DNA from: an uncultured SAR116 cluster alpha proteobacterium
GTDB lineage: Bacteria; Pseudomonadota; Alphaproteobacteria; Puniceispirillales; Puniceispirillaceae
Direction of reading: 5' to 3'
Length of the DNA stretch: 64,000 nucleotides
Assembly: GCA_902625725.1 (NCBI GenBank)
Contig: CACOCY010000005.1
Span: 62,001-126,000 of the forward strand
Below, piece after piece: positions 27,893-36,904 of the stretch. The translations under genes and the position numbers were made by a program. Each line of letters begins with the position of its first letter. The first letter of the stretch is position 1. Below the pieces are notes generated by a model that ran no database searches, was not told where the DNA came from, and was given only the letters and a program-made list of their open reading frames with translations.

Positions 27893-28876
27893 ATGAAATT
27901 TTCAATCGCTTGCGTGGCTACTGATAGAAGTCGCCCCATATCAAATGAGGATGTAAAATCAGATAAGTATGAATTTGACTTTCACTTTGGAGAACCTGAA
28001 GAGTTATTTAGAATTGCTTTGCAAGAGGCTCGTTATGATATAACTGAATTATCTATGGGAAGCCATATTACAAAGACCGCAAGGGGAGATTCAGAGTATA
28101 TTGGAATTCCAGTTTTTCCTTCACGTGCTTTTAGACATTCTGGAATTTTTATCCGTTCTGACAGAAATATAAAATCCCTCGCAGATTTAGAGGGAAAGCG
28201 AGTTGGCGTGCCGGAATTTCAGCAAACAGCAGGCATTTGGTTACGTGGAATTATGGCAGATGAATATGGTGTTAAAAGTGATAAGGTAGAATGGAAAGTA
28301 GGTTCATTAAATAGTCCTGGACCTGGAGAACGGATGAAAATTAACTTGCCGGGGCATATGAATGTTCAACCTATAAATCAGGATGAATATTTGGATATGC
28401 TTATTAGAAATGGTGATATTGATGCGATTTTCTCGCCAAGGGAGCCAAACAGTTTGTTTGATAAAAGTGTGCCAGTTAAACGACTTTTCGATAATGTAGT
28501 CGAAGCAGAACGAACTTATTGCAAGAAAACAGGTTTTTTCCCTATAATGCACTGTTTGGCAGTCAGAAAAACCCTAATATCAGAACACCCAGATTTGCCA
28601 GAACATCTGTTTGAATTATTTACTAGAGCAAAAAAATTTAGTCTGTATGAAATGTCTCTTGGAAATGTTCTTCGTATTTCAATCCCATGGGTGAACGAAC
28701 TTAAGACAGATTTTGCAAAATTGATGGGAGGAAATCCATGGCCATATGGTTTATCTGCTAATCACGAGGAAATAACAGCGCTTATTAGATACGCTGTAAT
28801 GGATGGAATAGCTCCTAAGTCCATTGAAGCAAGCGAACTGTTCCATCCACAAACCCATAAACTTCAAGATTTATAA
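27893..28876 (+). CDS. 4,5-dihydroxyphthalate decarboxylase-like protein (periplasmic-binding-protein fold)
   Basis: 327 residues without signal peptide or lipobox. The sequence runs like a type 2 periplasmic binding fold (SLADLEGKRVGVPEFQQTAG, about residues 95-114) and resembles proteins annotated as 4,5-dihydroxyphthalate decarboxylase or as cytoplasmic ABC-binding-like proteins. GGAAAG precedes ATG 27893. In an operon with molybdenum hydroxylase subunits it could decarboxylate a hydroxylated aromatic acid, but the family is often misnamed and the true activity is uncertain. Confidence 0.65.
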   Translation: MKFSIACVATDRSRPISNEDVKSDKYEFDFHFGEPEELFRIALQEARYDITELSMGSHITKTARGDSEYIGIPVFPSRAFRHSGIFIRSDRNIKSLADLEGKRVGVPEFQQTAGIWLRGIMADEYGVKSDKVEWKVGSLNSPGPGERMKINLPGHMNVQPINQDEYLDMLIRNGDIDAIFSPREPNSLFDKSVPVKRLFDNVVEAERTYCKKTGFFPIMHCLAVRKTLISEHPDLPEHLFELFTRAKKFSLYEMSLGNVLRISIPWVNELKTDFAKLMGGNPWPYGLSANHEEITALIRYAVMDGIAPKSIEASELFHPQTHKLQDL

Positions 28877-28905
28877 AGTAATAAGAGCAATTAGAGAGAT
28901 CCGTT

Positions 28906-29409
28906 CTATTTGTTGACTGATATATTACCTAGATAGCGCGCAACGTAAAAATGTCGTTTTGATGCCCAGAAACATTTTTCTTCATTTGGAATAACAGTGT
29001 AATAATCTTCAGTTTGCTCAAATGAAAAAAGTTGTTTGCAACCAAGATAAGCTACAAAAAGATGATCTGGTCTAATATCAATTTTTCCAATGAGAGTTTC
29101 TTTGACGATAATGTTATTCATATTCCTTTTAAAGCAATGACCAATTTTATTTCCGCGACAATTTTTTTCTGTTGAATTAGTCATCTCGAGATAGGAAAAT
29201 ACACCGTCATCTACCCTGAACCCCTCATTATCAAACATCTTACATTTATCATCAGGAGCCCTAGTGCGCTGAGAGAACTCGCACGTAAACCAAACACCAT
29301 TCCAAACTTTGTTTGTTTGATTTTCTGCCGCCGCCATTTTTAGACTTGGAAAAATAATTAGCATAACTGCCAATAACGACCATTTGAAAATTGGTATAAA
29401 ATTTTGCAT
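28906..29409 (-). CDS. Secreted hypothetical protein with six cysteines
   Basis: 167 residues with a signal peptide (about residues 1-28, ending AAA). The mature part has six Cys spread in a way that would allow three disulfides in the periplasm, and an aromatic-rich C terminus. I do not recognise the family. Its ATG shares one base with the stop of the upstream two-helix protein gene (TAATG), so both are co-translated. It is convergent with the decarboxylase-like gene, 29 bases apart. Confidence 0.65.
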   Translation of the reverse strand: MQNFIPIFKWSLLAVMLIIFPSLKMAAAENQTNKVWNGVWFTCEFSQRTRAPDDKCKMFDNEGFRVDDGVFSYLEMTNSTEKNCRGNKIGHCFKRNMNNIIVKETLIGKIDIRPDHLFVAYLGCKQLFSFEQTEDYYTVIPNEEKCFWASKRHFYVARYLGNISVNK

Positions 29410-29648
29410 TATTTATCCTGTGAAAATGGCTCTTTTGGTTTTTTTTGATTTTTGATATTTAGTTTTTCTAATATTTTCTCTTCATTCCATGGTTGATAAA
29501 GCCTTGCAATGAAGGAAATAATTATTAAAGTAGCTAAACACACTAAAGCAACAAAAATGTCAGATGTAAGCCACCAGAGAATTAGAGCAGCTGCCACTAA
29601 AACGGCTAACAGTAAGAGCCTGTCATAAAAAAATGATTTAACAGACAT
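29409..29648 (-). CDS. Small two-helix membrane protein, unknown function
   Basis: 79 residues with two closely packed hydrophobic segments (about residues 10-27 and 30-48) and a basic, Lys-rich tail. A strong ribosome site, GAGGAG, precedes ATG 29648, which supports it as a real gene despite its size. It overlaps the start of the secreted six-Cys protein gene by one base. The family is not recognised; the helical hairpin may anchor or assist the secreted partner. Confidence 0.6.
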   Translation of the reverse strand: MSVKSFFYDRLLLLAVLVAAALILWWLTSDIFVALVCLATLIIISFIARLYQPWNEEKILEKLNIKNQKKPKEPFSQDK

Positions 29649-29748
29649 TATCTCCTCTATTGAGCCAAATCATTTATGAATTAAATTCACATCAGAAAAA
29701 ATAAAAGCACATTTTTATATTCTGGAATATCTAATGGCGTTTAATATT

Positions 29749-29985
29749 TTAAAACCATCGTACCATGCCAACAATACCAGCTGAAGCATAAAATATTTGT
29801 AATAACAAAATTCCTCTGAATTTATTTCTATAAGCCCAAACGGCTATTGAAATAGCAGACATTAATAATAGAACGAAACCTATAAATTCTGCCCCTATAT
29901 TAAGCGCGATCAACATCGAATATAAAATAGCCGTTAGAACGCCAAACCATTCGAGGACTAAATTTTTTGATACATTTTGAAACAT
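29749..29985 (-). CDS. Small integral membrane protein, unknown function
   Basis: 78 residues from ATG 29985, which has AAGGG seven bases upstream; a TTG at 30003 is in frame but less likely. Two or three hydrophobic helices (about residues 10-29, 31-50 and 55-75) separated by an Arg/Lys loop (YRNKFRG) fill nearly the whole protein. It faintly resembles half-size sugar or nicotinamide transporter folds, but I cannot assign it. A 7-bp hairpin lies 24 bases upstream of the start. Confidence 0.55.
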   Translation of the reverse strand: MFQNVSKNLVLEWFGVLTAILYSMLIALNIGAEFIGFVLLLMSAISIAVWAYRNKFRGILLLQIFYASAGIVGMVRWF

Positions 29986-30008
29986 ATTTACCCTTGAAAG
30001 CAATTGTT

Positions 30009-30037
30009 AAGAACCATTTATTAAAAAATCGGTTCTT
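30009..30037. other. Inverted repeat ahead of the small membrane protein gene
   Basis: AAGAACC (30009-30015) and GGTTCTT (30031-30037) form a perfect 7-bp stem around a 15-base AT-rich loop. On the minus strand it lies between the sugar dehydrogenase stop at 30125 and the small membrane protein start at 29985. It could be a processing or weak termination hairpin, or an operator. There is no T-run on the minus-strand side, which argues against a simple terminator. Confidence 0.4.
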
Positions 30038-30124
30038 TTGTCTAGGATAGCGGGATTAAGCAATAATATAAACAACGACAATCTCATAGGCCATATTTTT
30101 CGCTCGCGGTAAAATTAAGAAGAA

Positions 30125-31282
30125 TTAGCTTTTCGCAGAATTGGAAAATTTTATCAATCTCGCGTCATTGCCGTCTTCTATCACCCAAATTAAACCATTT
30201 TTGCATACCTCTACGTCACGCACTCTTTTAGACCAGCTAAACCGTTCCGTTTCCCTAGGACTGATATCATTAAAAGATATCCTGATGAGGGCCCTGCTCC
30301 GTAATCCACCAATAATTGCATCACCTTCCCAGGAAGGGAATTCTTTACCCTCATAAAAATCCAAACCAGAAGGAGCGATAGTTGGTACCCAAAATATTGC
30401 TGGAGATTGAAATTCTGGCCGAGTCTTGTGAGAGGGAATAGCAACGCCGCTATAATGGCTTCCTTCAGAGACAATTGGCCAGCCATAATTCTGACCTTTT
30501 TCTATTAAATTAAATTCATCACCGTCTTTTGGTCCCATTTCAGTAGACCAAAGTTGGCCGTTACTGTCAAAAGCAAGTCCCAGTGCATTTCGATGTCCTA
30601 TTGTCCAAAACGATTTCGCTCGTTTACCTTTATTTTGAAAGGGATTATTTTCAGGTATCCTGCCGTCATGCTTTAGTCTAATAATTTTGCCTAAGTCGTT
30701 ATCCCAGCTTTGGGCTGGGGTCAATTTTTGTCTATCACCAGAACTTATGAATAAATCTAATTCATAGTCAGACCCAGCAGGTCCAAAGACCATTCTATGG
30801 GAGAAATGCCCATTTCCGGTAGTTGCTGGCTTCTGTTCCCATATATCGGTTATTTCAGTTAAATTAGGTTCACTATTAATATTTAATTTTGCCCGAATAA
30901 CTTTTGCAAATTTGGAAAAGCCAAAATTATTTGATGAGACGTATGATAAGTAAATGAGGTTGTTAAGAGCAAAATCTGGGTGAATGATGACGTCCCCTAA
31001 CCCTCCTTGCCCGCCAACTGACACGGTTGGAACATTGCCAACTGTTTTTTTTGACCCAGTCGAATCAACAAGCCATAAATTACCTCCCTTAGTAGTAATA
31101 AGCATTGTTTCGCTATTTATAAAAGATATGGCCCATGGCTGATAAAATGTTGATATTACTTCTCCATGAATCTTGGTGCCTTCAGACCCCCTAATTTCAT
31201 TAGCTCTTGAAGGATTATGGAGGATAACACTTGCAAAGATAATTAGAAATACAAGGAAAATATTTTTAATTATGTTTCTCAT
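30125..31282 (-). CDS. PQQ-dependent aldose sugar dehydrogenase (YliI/soluble glucose dehydrogenase family)
   Basis: Secreted beta-propeller protein of 385 residues from ATG 31282, with a signal peptide (about residues 1-25). Hallmarks are WAISFINSETMLITTKGG, the GGQGGLGDV segment, the conserved His in NGHFSHRMVFGP and GHRNALGLAFD. Family members oxidise aldoses in the periplasm with pyrroloquinoline quinone. The start lies one base after the stop of the AhpD-like gene (TGA-G-ATG), so translation is coupled; a longer in-frame start would lie inside that gene. PQQ synthesis genes are not in the window. Confidence 0.85.
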   Translation of the reverse strand: MRNIIKNIFLVFLIIFASVILHNPSRANEIRGSEGTKIHGEVISTFYQPWAISFINSETMLITTKGGNLWLVDSTGSKKTVGNVPTVSVGGQGGLGDVIIHPDFALNNLIYLSYVSSNNFGFSKFAKVIRAKLNINSEPNLTEITDIWEQKPATTGNGHFSHRMVFGPAGSDYELDLFISSGDRQKLTPAQSWDNDLGKIIRLKHDGRIPENNPFQNKGKRAKSFWTIGHRNALGLAFDSNGQLWSTEMGPKDGDEFNLIEKGQNYGWPIVSEGSHYSGVAIPSHKTRPEFQSPAIFWVPTIAPSGLDFYEGKEFPSWEGDAIIGGLRSRALIRISFNDISPRETERFSWSKRVRDVEVCKNGLIWVIEDGNDARLIKFSNSAKS

Positions 31283-31283
31283 C

Positions 31284-31940
31284 TCAAGTTTTGTCAGCTT
31301 TCCGGAATTTTTGCTTCGGAAATTTTGAGGCAAATTCCTCCAGTGACTCAATAGACAACTTGCCAACCGCGTCCCATTGTTTTTTGTTATATGTCTCACT
31401 TTCCAACTCAGATACAAACGAATCATTTAATCTGTTCCCAAGGTTAAATAACCCGGAAGCAAGCGTAATTTCAATTACTTCCCTGTCTGAGAACTCAGAT
31501 TTCATTTTATCTGCAAGCTCTTGGTTATCGCGAGATTTATTAAGAGTAACGGCCTCTGCCCATTCAAGAGCCAATTTCTCACGCCTTGTAAAAAGAGATG
31601 ACGTTTTGTAATCATCCGTTGCTAATGATATGATTTGATCATCGCTCAGGCCAATTCCCTTCGCATAAATTCTTGTATGAGAAGTACAATAATTACATTC
31701 ATTAGTCATTGAGGTTTTTACACAAGCTAACCCTCGTAACTTTACATCAGAGTCAGAACCTAGGCCATCTTGACGAATGGAAACTAAAAACCCTAGCCAC
31801 CATCTTGCAATTTCTGGAGTGTGTGTAATTAATATTTTCATGAGATTTGATGTTCTACCCAAAAACTGTTCTGCCGCGTCAAAGATTTCCTTTTCTGACG
31901 TCGTGTAATCTTCTTTTTCCAAATTAGAAACGCGTTGCAT
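31284..31940 (-). CDS. Carboxymuconolactone decarboxylase/AhpD-like protein
   Basis: 218 residues from ATG 31940, preceded by AGAGG at about nine bases. The segment NECNYCTSHTRIYAKGIGL carries the CxxC plus His signature of AhpD-like redox proteins of the carboxymuconolactone decarboxylase family. Such proteins act as peroxidase partners or uncharacterised oxidoreductases. It is followed one base later by the sugar dehydrogenase gene, an unusual pairing of a cytoplasmic thiol protein with a secreted dehydrogenase. Confidence 0.8.
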   Translation of the reverse strand: MQRVSNLEKEDYTTSEKEIFDAAEQFLGRTSNLMKILITHTPEIARWWLGFLVSIRQDGLGSDSDVKLRGLACVKTSMTNECNYCTSHTRIYAKGIGLSDDQIISLATDDYKTSSLFTRREKLALEWAEAVTLNKSRDNQELADKMKSEFSDREVIEITLASGLFNLGNRLNDSFVSELESETYNKKQWDAVGKLSIESLEEFASKFPKQKFRKADKT

Positions 31941-32107
31941 GTTACATACCTCTTTATATTTAATCAGACCAAAACAACGTAATAGTGTCAATTAGTTAAG
32001 GATAAAGAAACTAACTCAAATTGGTAAAATTACGCATAAAAATTGACTTTTAGAGTATCGCATATAACAGTTAAACGGAATGATAATTGCTTGGAATGTT
32101 TAATCTT

Positions 32108-33838
32108 ATGACAAAAATTACTTTTAACGACGGTATGAAAATTTACTGGGATCACCCAATTGAGATGGACGATGGTGTAATATTGAGAGCAGATATTTTT
32201 TGCCCTTCTAAAAACGGCAAACATCCAGTGATTATGACTTATGGAGTTTATGGTAAATGGCTCGACTTTAGGGATGGATATAAGCCACAGTGGGATATCA
32301 TGGTGGATAAGTTTCCCGAAGTTATGAATAACTCTTCTTGTAAATATCAAAATTGGGAAGTTGTAGATCCTGAAAAATGGGTTCCTGATGGATATGTGTG
32401 TGTTAGAATAGATTCAAGGGGCGCGGGACGCTCACCAGGTTATCTGGACCCTTTTTCGCCCCGAGAAACAAAGGATTTTTATAATTGTATTCAATGGGCT
32501 GCAGAACAAGAATGGTCAAACGGGAAGATTGGTCTAAACGGTATTTCGTACTATGCTATAAACCAATGGCAAGTTGCAGAACTGCAACCCCCTAACCTTG
32601 TGGCAATGTGTATTTGGGAAGGGGCACATGATTTATATAGAGAATGGGCATATCATGGCGGTATATATTGTACATATGGGGGTAATTGGTATAAAGGCCG
32701 ATGCATACCGAGACAGCATGGTTTGGGAGTAAATGGATACAAAGCGCGGATTAATGGTGACTATGTATCGGGGCCTCTCACTTTATCCAATGAAGAGCTT
32801 GGCTACAATCGAACTAATATGAATAGTGATATGTCTAAGAATAAATTGGTTACAGACCAGTATTGGCAGGACAGAATACCAGATTTTTCAAAGATTACCG
32901 TACCTGTTCTATCAGCTGCTAATTGGGGCGGCCAATCGCTTCATTCTCGAGGAAATTTTGAAGGGTTTAACAAAATTGCGTCAGCAGAGAAATGGCTTGA
33001 AGTTCACGGATTAGAACATTGGACAGAGTTTTATACAGATTATGGAATAAATATTCAGAAAAGGTTTTTTGGACATTATCTTAAAGAGGAAGATAATAAT
33101 TGGCAAAATGAGCCAAGAGTAACGCTTCAAGTTAGATACCCAGGAGACAAATTTGTTGAGAGAAAAGAAAATGAATGGCCTTTGGAACGTACAAAATGGA
33201 CCAAGTTATATTTGACACCATCAGGTTCACTTTCATCTGAGGAACATAGATTTGAAAAAACAAAAATTGAATATGATGGTTTTGGTGAAGGAGTAACGTT
33301 TATAAGTGAGCCATTAGCCAGTGAGACAGAAATAACAGGTCCTATGGCGTCAAAATTATTTGTCTCATCTGAAACAGTTGATGCTGATATGTTTTTAGTT
33401 GTGCGCGTGTTTACCGAAGATTTCAGAGAAGTCACGTTCAAAGGGGCTTTGGACCCTAATACGCCTGTAGGGCAAGGGTGGCTTCGTGCGTCCCATAGGA
33501 AGCTTGATCAAAAAATGAGCAAACCCTATAGACCTTATTACGCACATGATGAAATCCAGCTTTTGCAGCCCCAAAAGATTTATGAGTTAGACATTGAAAT
33601 CTGGCCCACATCAATAGTTATTCCCAAAAAATATAGAATAGGACTCACAGTCAGGGGTAGGGATTATGTTAACCAATCAGGTGGAGGGAGTACGCTTCCG
33701 AATATGAATAAGTTTTCAGGTTGTGGGCCATTTCTCCACAATGACCCAGATGATAGGCCGCTTGACGTATTTGGAAAAAGGATATCACTTCATTTTTCAG
33801 AAAAAGAAATCCCATACTTGATGCTGCCTATCATATAA
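32108..33838 (+). CDS. CocE/NonD family hydrolase
   Basis: Alpha/beta hydrolase with a C-terminal jelly-roll domain, about 576 residues, similar in length to cocaine esterase and X-Pro dipeptidyl-peptidase relatives. The nucleophile Ser is in LNGISYYAINQW (about residue 150) and a catalytic His is likely in HGLEHWTEFY. There is no signal peptide. Start is uncertain among TTG 32087, ATG 32096 and ATG 32108; no clean ribosome site decides. It acts on esters or amides; the substrate is unknown. It stands alone. Confidence 0.85.
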   Translation: MTKITFNDGMKIYWDHPIEMDDGVILRADIFCPSKNGKHPVIMTYGVYGKWLDFRDGYKPQWDIMVDKFPEVMNNSSCKYQNWEVVDPEKWVPDGYVCVRIDSRGAGRSPGYLDPFSPRETKDFYNCIQWAAEQEWSNGKIGLNGISYYAINQWQVAELQPPNLVAMCIWEGAHDLYREWAYHGGIYCTYGGNWYKGRCIPRQHGLGVNGYKARINGDYVSGPLTLSNEELGYNRTNMNSDMSKNKLVTDQYWQDRIPDFSKITVPVLSAANWGGQSLHSRGNFEGFNKIASAEKWLEVHGLEHWTEFYTDYGINIQKRFFGHYLKEEDNNWQNEPRVTLQVRYPGDKFVERKENEWPLERTKWTKLYLTPSGSLSSEEHRFEKTKIEYDGFGEGVTFISEPLASETEITGPMASKLFVSSETVDADMFLVVRVFTEDFREVTFKGALDPNTPVGQGWLRASHRKLDQKMSKPYRPYYAHDEIQLLQPQKIYELDIEIWPTSIVIPKKYRIGLTVRGRDYVNQSGGGSTLPNMNKFSGCGPFLHNDPDDRPLDVFGKRISLHFSEKEIPYLMLPII

Positions 33839-34046
33839 AAGATTCTTATTCCATTTAGGGACGAATTTATTTGTTAATTCAAGATAAAATCCATTTTAGC
33901 GTCATTAGTTACTACATATTTTGCTTGAATTATTTACTTTAGGGATGGTTTTGAATGGCGGTAAGTTTATAGGAGTGTTTCTTTTCAAAGTAGGAAGAGG
34001 GGCATAATCTGAGTATGGAAAAAATTCGCAACCGGCCTCTAAAAAA

Positions 34047-34508
34047 TTACCCAGCCCGAAGAAATCTTTTTATGGTTTCTGTTGAATTATTCTTCAGTTC
34101 TTTCCAATTTTCTTGATTTTTGATAATTATTTGTGCGTTTTCCAATAACTGTAATGATAGTAATCGATAGCAGCTGACGATTTCTTCATACAGTTCATTG
34201 TCAAAAGTTTCACTATTATAAGCTGCAATAACTTTATCAAGGTTGCCACCTAGTATTTGGTCTGCAATTTTAATATCCTCTTGACTATAATCACCATTTA
34301 AAACCTCCGACAAATAAGCTGAATAGGCAATATCAGCTGCATCATCAAATGATAATTCGTCGCCCATAAAGAAATCTATCGCTCCATTACCTAGAACAAC
34401 GCCTGCACATGCAGCGATATTATCAATCTTGGTAGTATCTGCATTCAAATTCGAATTCCAGAAAATAAATGCACTCATAATAACAATAGACTTGTACTTA
34501 TTAAACAT
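34047..34508 (-). CDS. Secreted hypothetical protein
   Basis: 153 residues from ATG 34508 with a signal peptide (about residues 1-20, ending LNA). The mature protein is acidic, mostly helical, with two Cys (in AACAG and VSCYR) that could pair. I do not recognise the family. Earlier in-frame starts (GTG 34532, ATG 34523) are possible. It is isolated between the hydrolase gene and the HAD phosphatase, with 263 upstream bases that hold no convincing gene. Confidence 0.55.
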   Translation of the reverse strand: MFNKYKSIVIMSAFIFWNSNLNADTTKIDNIAACAGVVLGNGAIDFFMGDELSFDDAADIAYSAYLSEVLNGDYSQEDIKIADQILGGNLDKVIAAYNSETFDNELYEEIVSCYRLLSLQLLENAQIIIKNQENWKELKNNSTETIKRFLRAG

Positions 34509-34771
34509 GATGTTCACGACCATTTGCACCAAAACAATACTTTTATTCTATCAATACCACAAAGAAAGCTTTTCAAAAACAAACTTTTTTTGCGTAGCAC
34601 ATTTAAAACAGGTTTGGAATAAACTCTCACTAAATTAATGATTTCAAAGCTAATAGAGCCTAATTCTTCATCAACCGCTAAATTTTGTTTTTGATTTATT
34701 TTAGTCATGTGATGATATTTCTATTGGAAGTAATTGTAGCCTCAACTTGAATCGAGACCACAAAATCATTT

Positions 34772-35407
34772 TTAGCTTTTTTTTGATATTAAATTAACTA
34801 TCTCTTTTAGTGAGGTTATTGAAAAATCTGCTGTTGTCTCTAGGCATCCACGAACATTTACTGCGGCAACCATAAGTCCCGCTTTCTGCGCCGAGATGAC
34901 GCCCGAATTACTATCTTCAACTGCTAAAATTTCATATGGCTTAAGCCCTAATTTTTTAGTGGCCACTTGATAAGGAGCTGGATCTGGTTTCCCTTTTTTT
35001 ACATCGTCGAGAGAGAGGGAAAAATTTAATATTTTTGATACTCCAAGTGCAGTGAGATTAATGTCTACTACAGACCGATTAGAGTTTGATACAGCTGCTT
35101 GCATAACTCCAAGAACGTGCAGTTCATTTATAACTTCGAAGGCGTATGGAGTTAAAGTTAAAGTTGAACTATTGGCAAAATAAAAACTATTGATTTGGTG
35201 TGTCCATTCATCAAATTTAAGGCTAGCAGGGAAGCGTTTTCGTAGTTCCTCCCAAACACCATAAAGATTGACACCTATAAAATATTCATCTGGTAGGTCA
35301 GAAATATCAATATTGTATTTTTTGCAAACCAATATGAGCGATTTTAAATGAAGAGGCTCGCTATCTACCAGTGTTCCATCTATATCCCAGGCTACTGCCT
35401 TTATCAT
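34772..35407 (-). CDS. HAD-family phosphatase/beta-phosphoglucomutase-like (subfamily IA)
   Basis: 211 residues. HAD motifs are all present: DIDGTLVDSEP (nucleophile and acid Asp, about residues 8-18), a Ser in AVSNSNRS, KKGKPDPAPY (Lys) and VEDSNSGV (acidic pair). The arrangement is that of beta-phosphoglucomutase and sugar-phosphate phosphatases. It is the last gene of a minus-strand operon of DeoR regulator, BtpA-like protein and FGGY kinase, three bases after the kinase stop, so its substrate is probably a sugar phosphate of that pathway. Confidence 0.87.
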   Translation of the reverse strand: MIKAVAWDIDGTLVDSEPLHLKSLILVCKKYNIDISDLPDEYFIGVNLYGVWEELRKRFPASLKFDEWTHQINSFYFANSSTLTLTPYAFEVINELHVLGVMQAAVSNSNRSVVDINLTALGVSKILNFSLSLDDVKKGKPDPAPYQVATKKLGLKPYEILAVEDSNSGVISAQKAGLMVAAVNVRGCLETTADFSITSLKEIVNLISKKS

Positions 35408-35410
35408 AAT

Positions 35411-36904
35411 TTATACTTCAACTAAGGCTTGATATGTTTCACGGAAAATGCGGTAACCTTCGTTATAAAGTTCAGCATTTTGGACATTTGGTTTAATACG
35501 ATTACCATAAGAAACAAAAGCTGTTACACCAACCCAGTCATCACTCATTTTTGATCCAATAACTGCCATCCAAGCTGCCCCAAGGCAAGAACCAGGGTGC
35601 CCTTTTAACAACTGAATAGGTTGTTGCAATATATCAGCACAAATTTGCATCCAAAGATGTGAATTGGAACCACCATCTGAGGCTAGAAAACGTGTAGTTG
35701 GATGACCCATTTCATTAAAAACTTCTATGTGGTGGCGGAATGCATATCCAAAACCTTCAAGCAGTGCACGCCACATATGACGTAGGTCATGGTTTAAACT
35801 GATGCCACGAATAATACCGCGGGCATTTGGGTCATGTATTGGTGTTTTTTCACCAAGGAAATAGGGGATAATCTGAACACCTTCTGCCCCGGGTTGTGTT
35901 TCGGCAGCAATTTTGTCTAGATATTGATGTGGCGTAAGCCCACATGACTGCGCATTCGCTTTCTCACCCTTAGCCAGCTTATCAACGAACCAATTAAGAG
36001 CAGACCCACCGGATGCCATACAACCATTTGGCATATAGAGACCAGGTATTAAATGAAGGTCAAGAAACATACGTGGGTCAGGTTGTAGTCTTTCAGTAGC
36101 AATCATAATATCGGTCGCTCCACCAAACTTAAGCAAAACGTCACCCGGTTTGTTCACTCCAGCAACATAAGCTGATGCTATATGGTCAGCTGCGCCGCCA
36201 ACTACCAATGTACTTTTTGCAAGTCCAGTGGCTTTTGCTGCGTCGTCATTTATTTTCCCGAGGATAGAATGTGAAGCTATTTTTCGTGGTATAGTAGAAC
36301 GTGGGATGTGTCCTATTGAAATCAAGTCATCGGAAATCAAACCAGTAGCAGTGTCAACAAATCCTGCTTCAAGTGCCCAGTTTTGTTCGATTGCCTTTTC
36401 ACCAGTCAGTTTCCAATTGATGAAGTCGTAAGAACCAAAAACTGTATTTATTTGCTGAAATATTTCCGGTTCGTGTTTTTCTATCCAACGCAATTTTGCA
36501 GCAACTAATTGTTGATTTATACCGTTTCCTGTTTTTTTAATAAATTCGTTTTCTTCAAACTCTGACTTTAATTCCAGTACCTGTTCACCACAACGGCCGT
36601 CACTTTGCTGAATGGAGGGTCGGAGGACTTTACCTAATGAGTCAAGCAATACCACAGCCGGCAGCATCCCTGTTACACCGATAGCATGGACTTCAACTGG
36701 ATCAACTTTGGCTTTTGATATAAGCTCTTGAATGATTTCAACAACATTTTTCCACCATTCATCTGGATTTTCCTCCGCCCATCCTGGGAATGGGGAGTTT
36801 AGTTTTACAGGTCGCGTGGCTTGAGCCAAAATTTTGTCAGGTAGACAGAGTAGAATGCCTATTGTAGATGTGGTTCCAATATCGAGTCCAATTATATAAT
36901 TCAT
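35411..36904 (-). CDS. FGGY-family carbohydrate kinase (xylulokinase-like)
   Basis: 497 residues, full length for the family. The N-terminal LDIGTTSTIGILL loop, PGWAEENPDEWW, and GGAADHIASAYVAG (adenosine or phosphate region) place it among FGGY kinases, nearest by eye to xylulokinases rather than GlpK. It would phosphorylate a ketose or polyol formed by the SDR dehydrogenase of the locus. The start overlaps the BtpA-like gene stop by four bases (ATGA). The exact sugar is not predictable by eye. Confidence 0.87.
   Translation of the reverse strand: MNYIIGLDIGTTSTIGILLCLPDKILAQATRPVKLNSPFPGWAEENPDEWWKNVVEIIQELISKAKVDPVEVHAIGVTGMLPAVVLLDSLGKVLRPSIQQSDGRCGEQVLELKSEFEENEFIKKTGNGINQQLVAAKLRWIEKHEPEIFQQINTVFGSYDFINWKLTGEKAIEQNWALEAGFVDTATGLISDDLISIGHIPRSTIPRKIASHSILGKINDDAAKATGLAKSTLVVGGAADHIASAYVAGVNKPGDVLLKFGGATDIMIATERLQPDPRMFLDLHLIPGLYMPNGCMASGGSALNWFVDKLAKGEKANAQSCGLTPHQYLDKIAAETQPGAEGVQIIPYFLGEKTPIHDPNARGIIRGISLNHDLRHMWRALLEGFGYAFRHHIEVFNEMGHPTTRFLASDGGSNSHLWMQICADILQQPIQLLKGHPGSCLGAAWMAVIGSKMSDDWVGVTAFVSYGNRIKPNVQNAELYNEGYRIFRETYQALVEV

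Noticed and set aside
34514-34708. 64-residue minus-strand frame next to the secreted hypothetical gene
   Set aside because: No ribosome site, no recognisable composition, and overlap with the start of the better-supported gene at 34047-34508.
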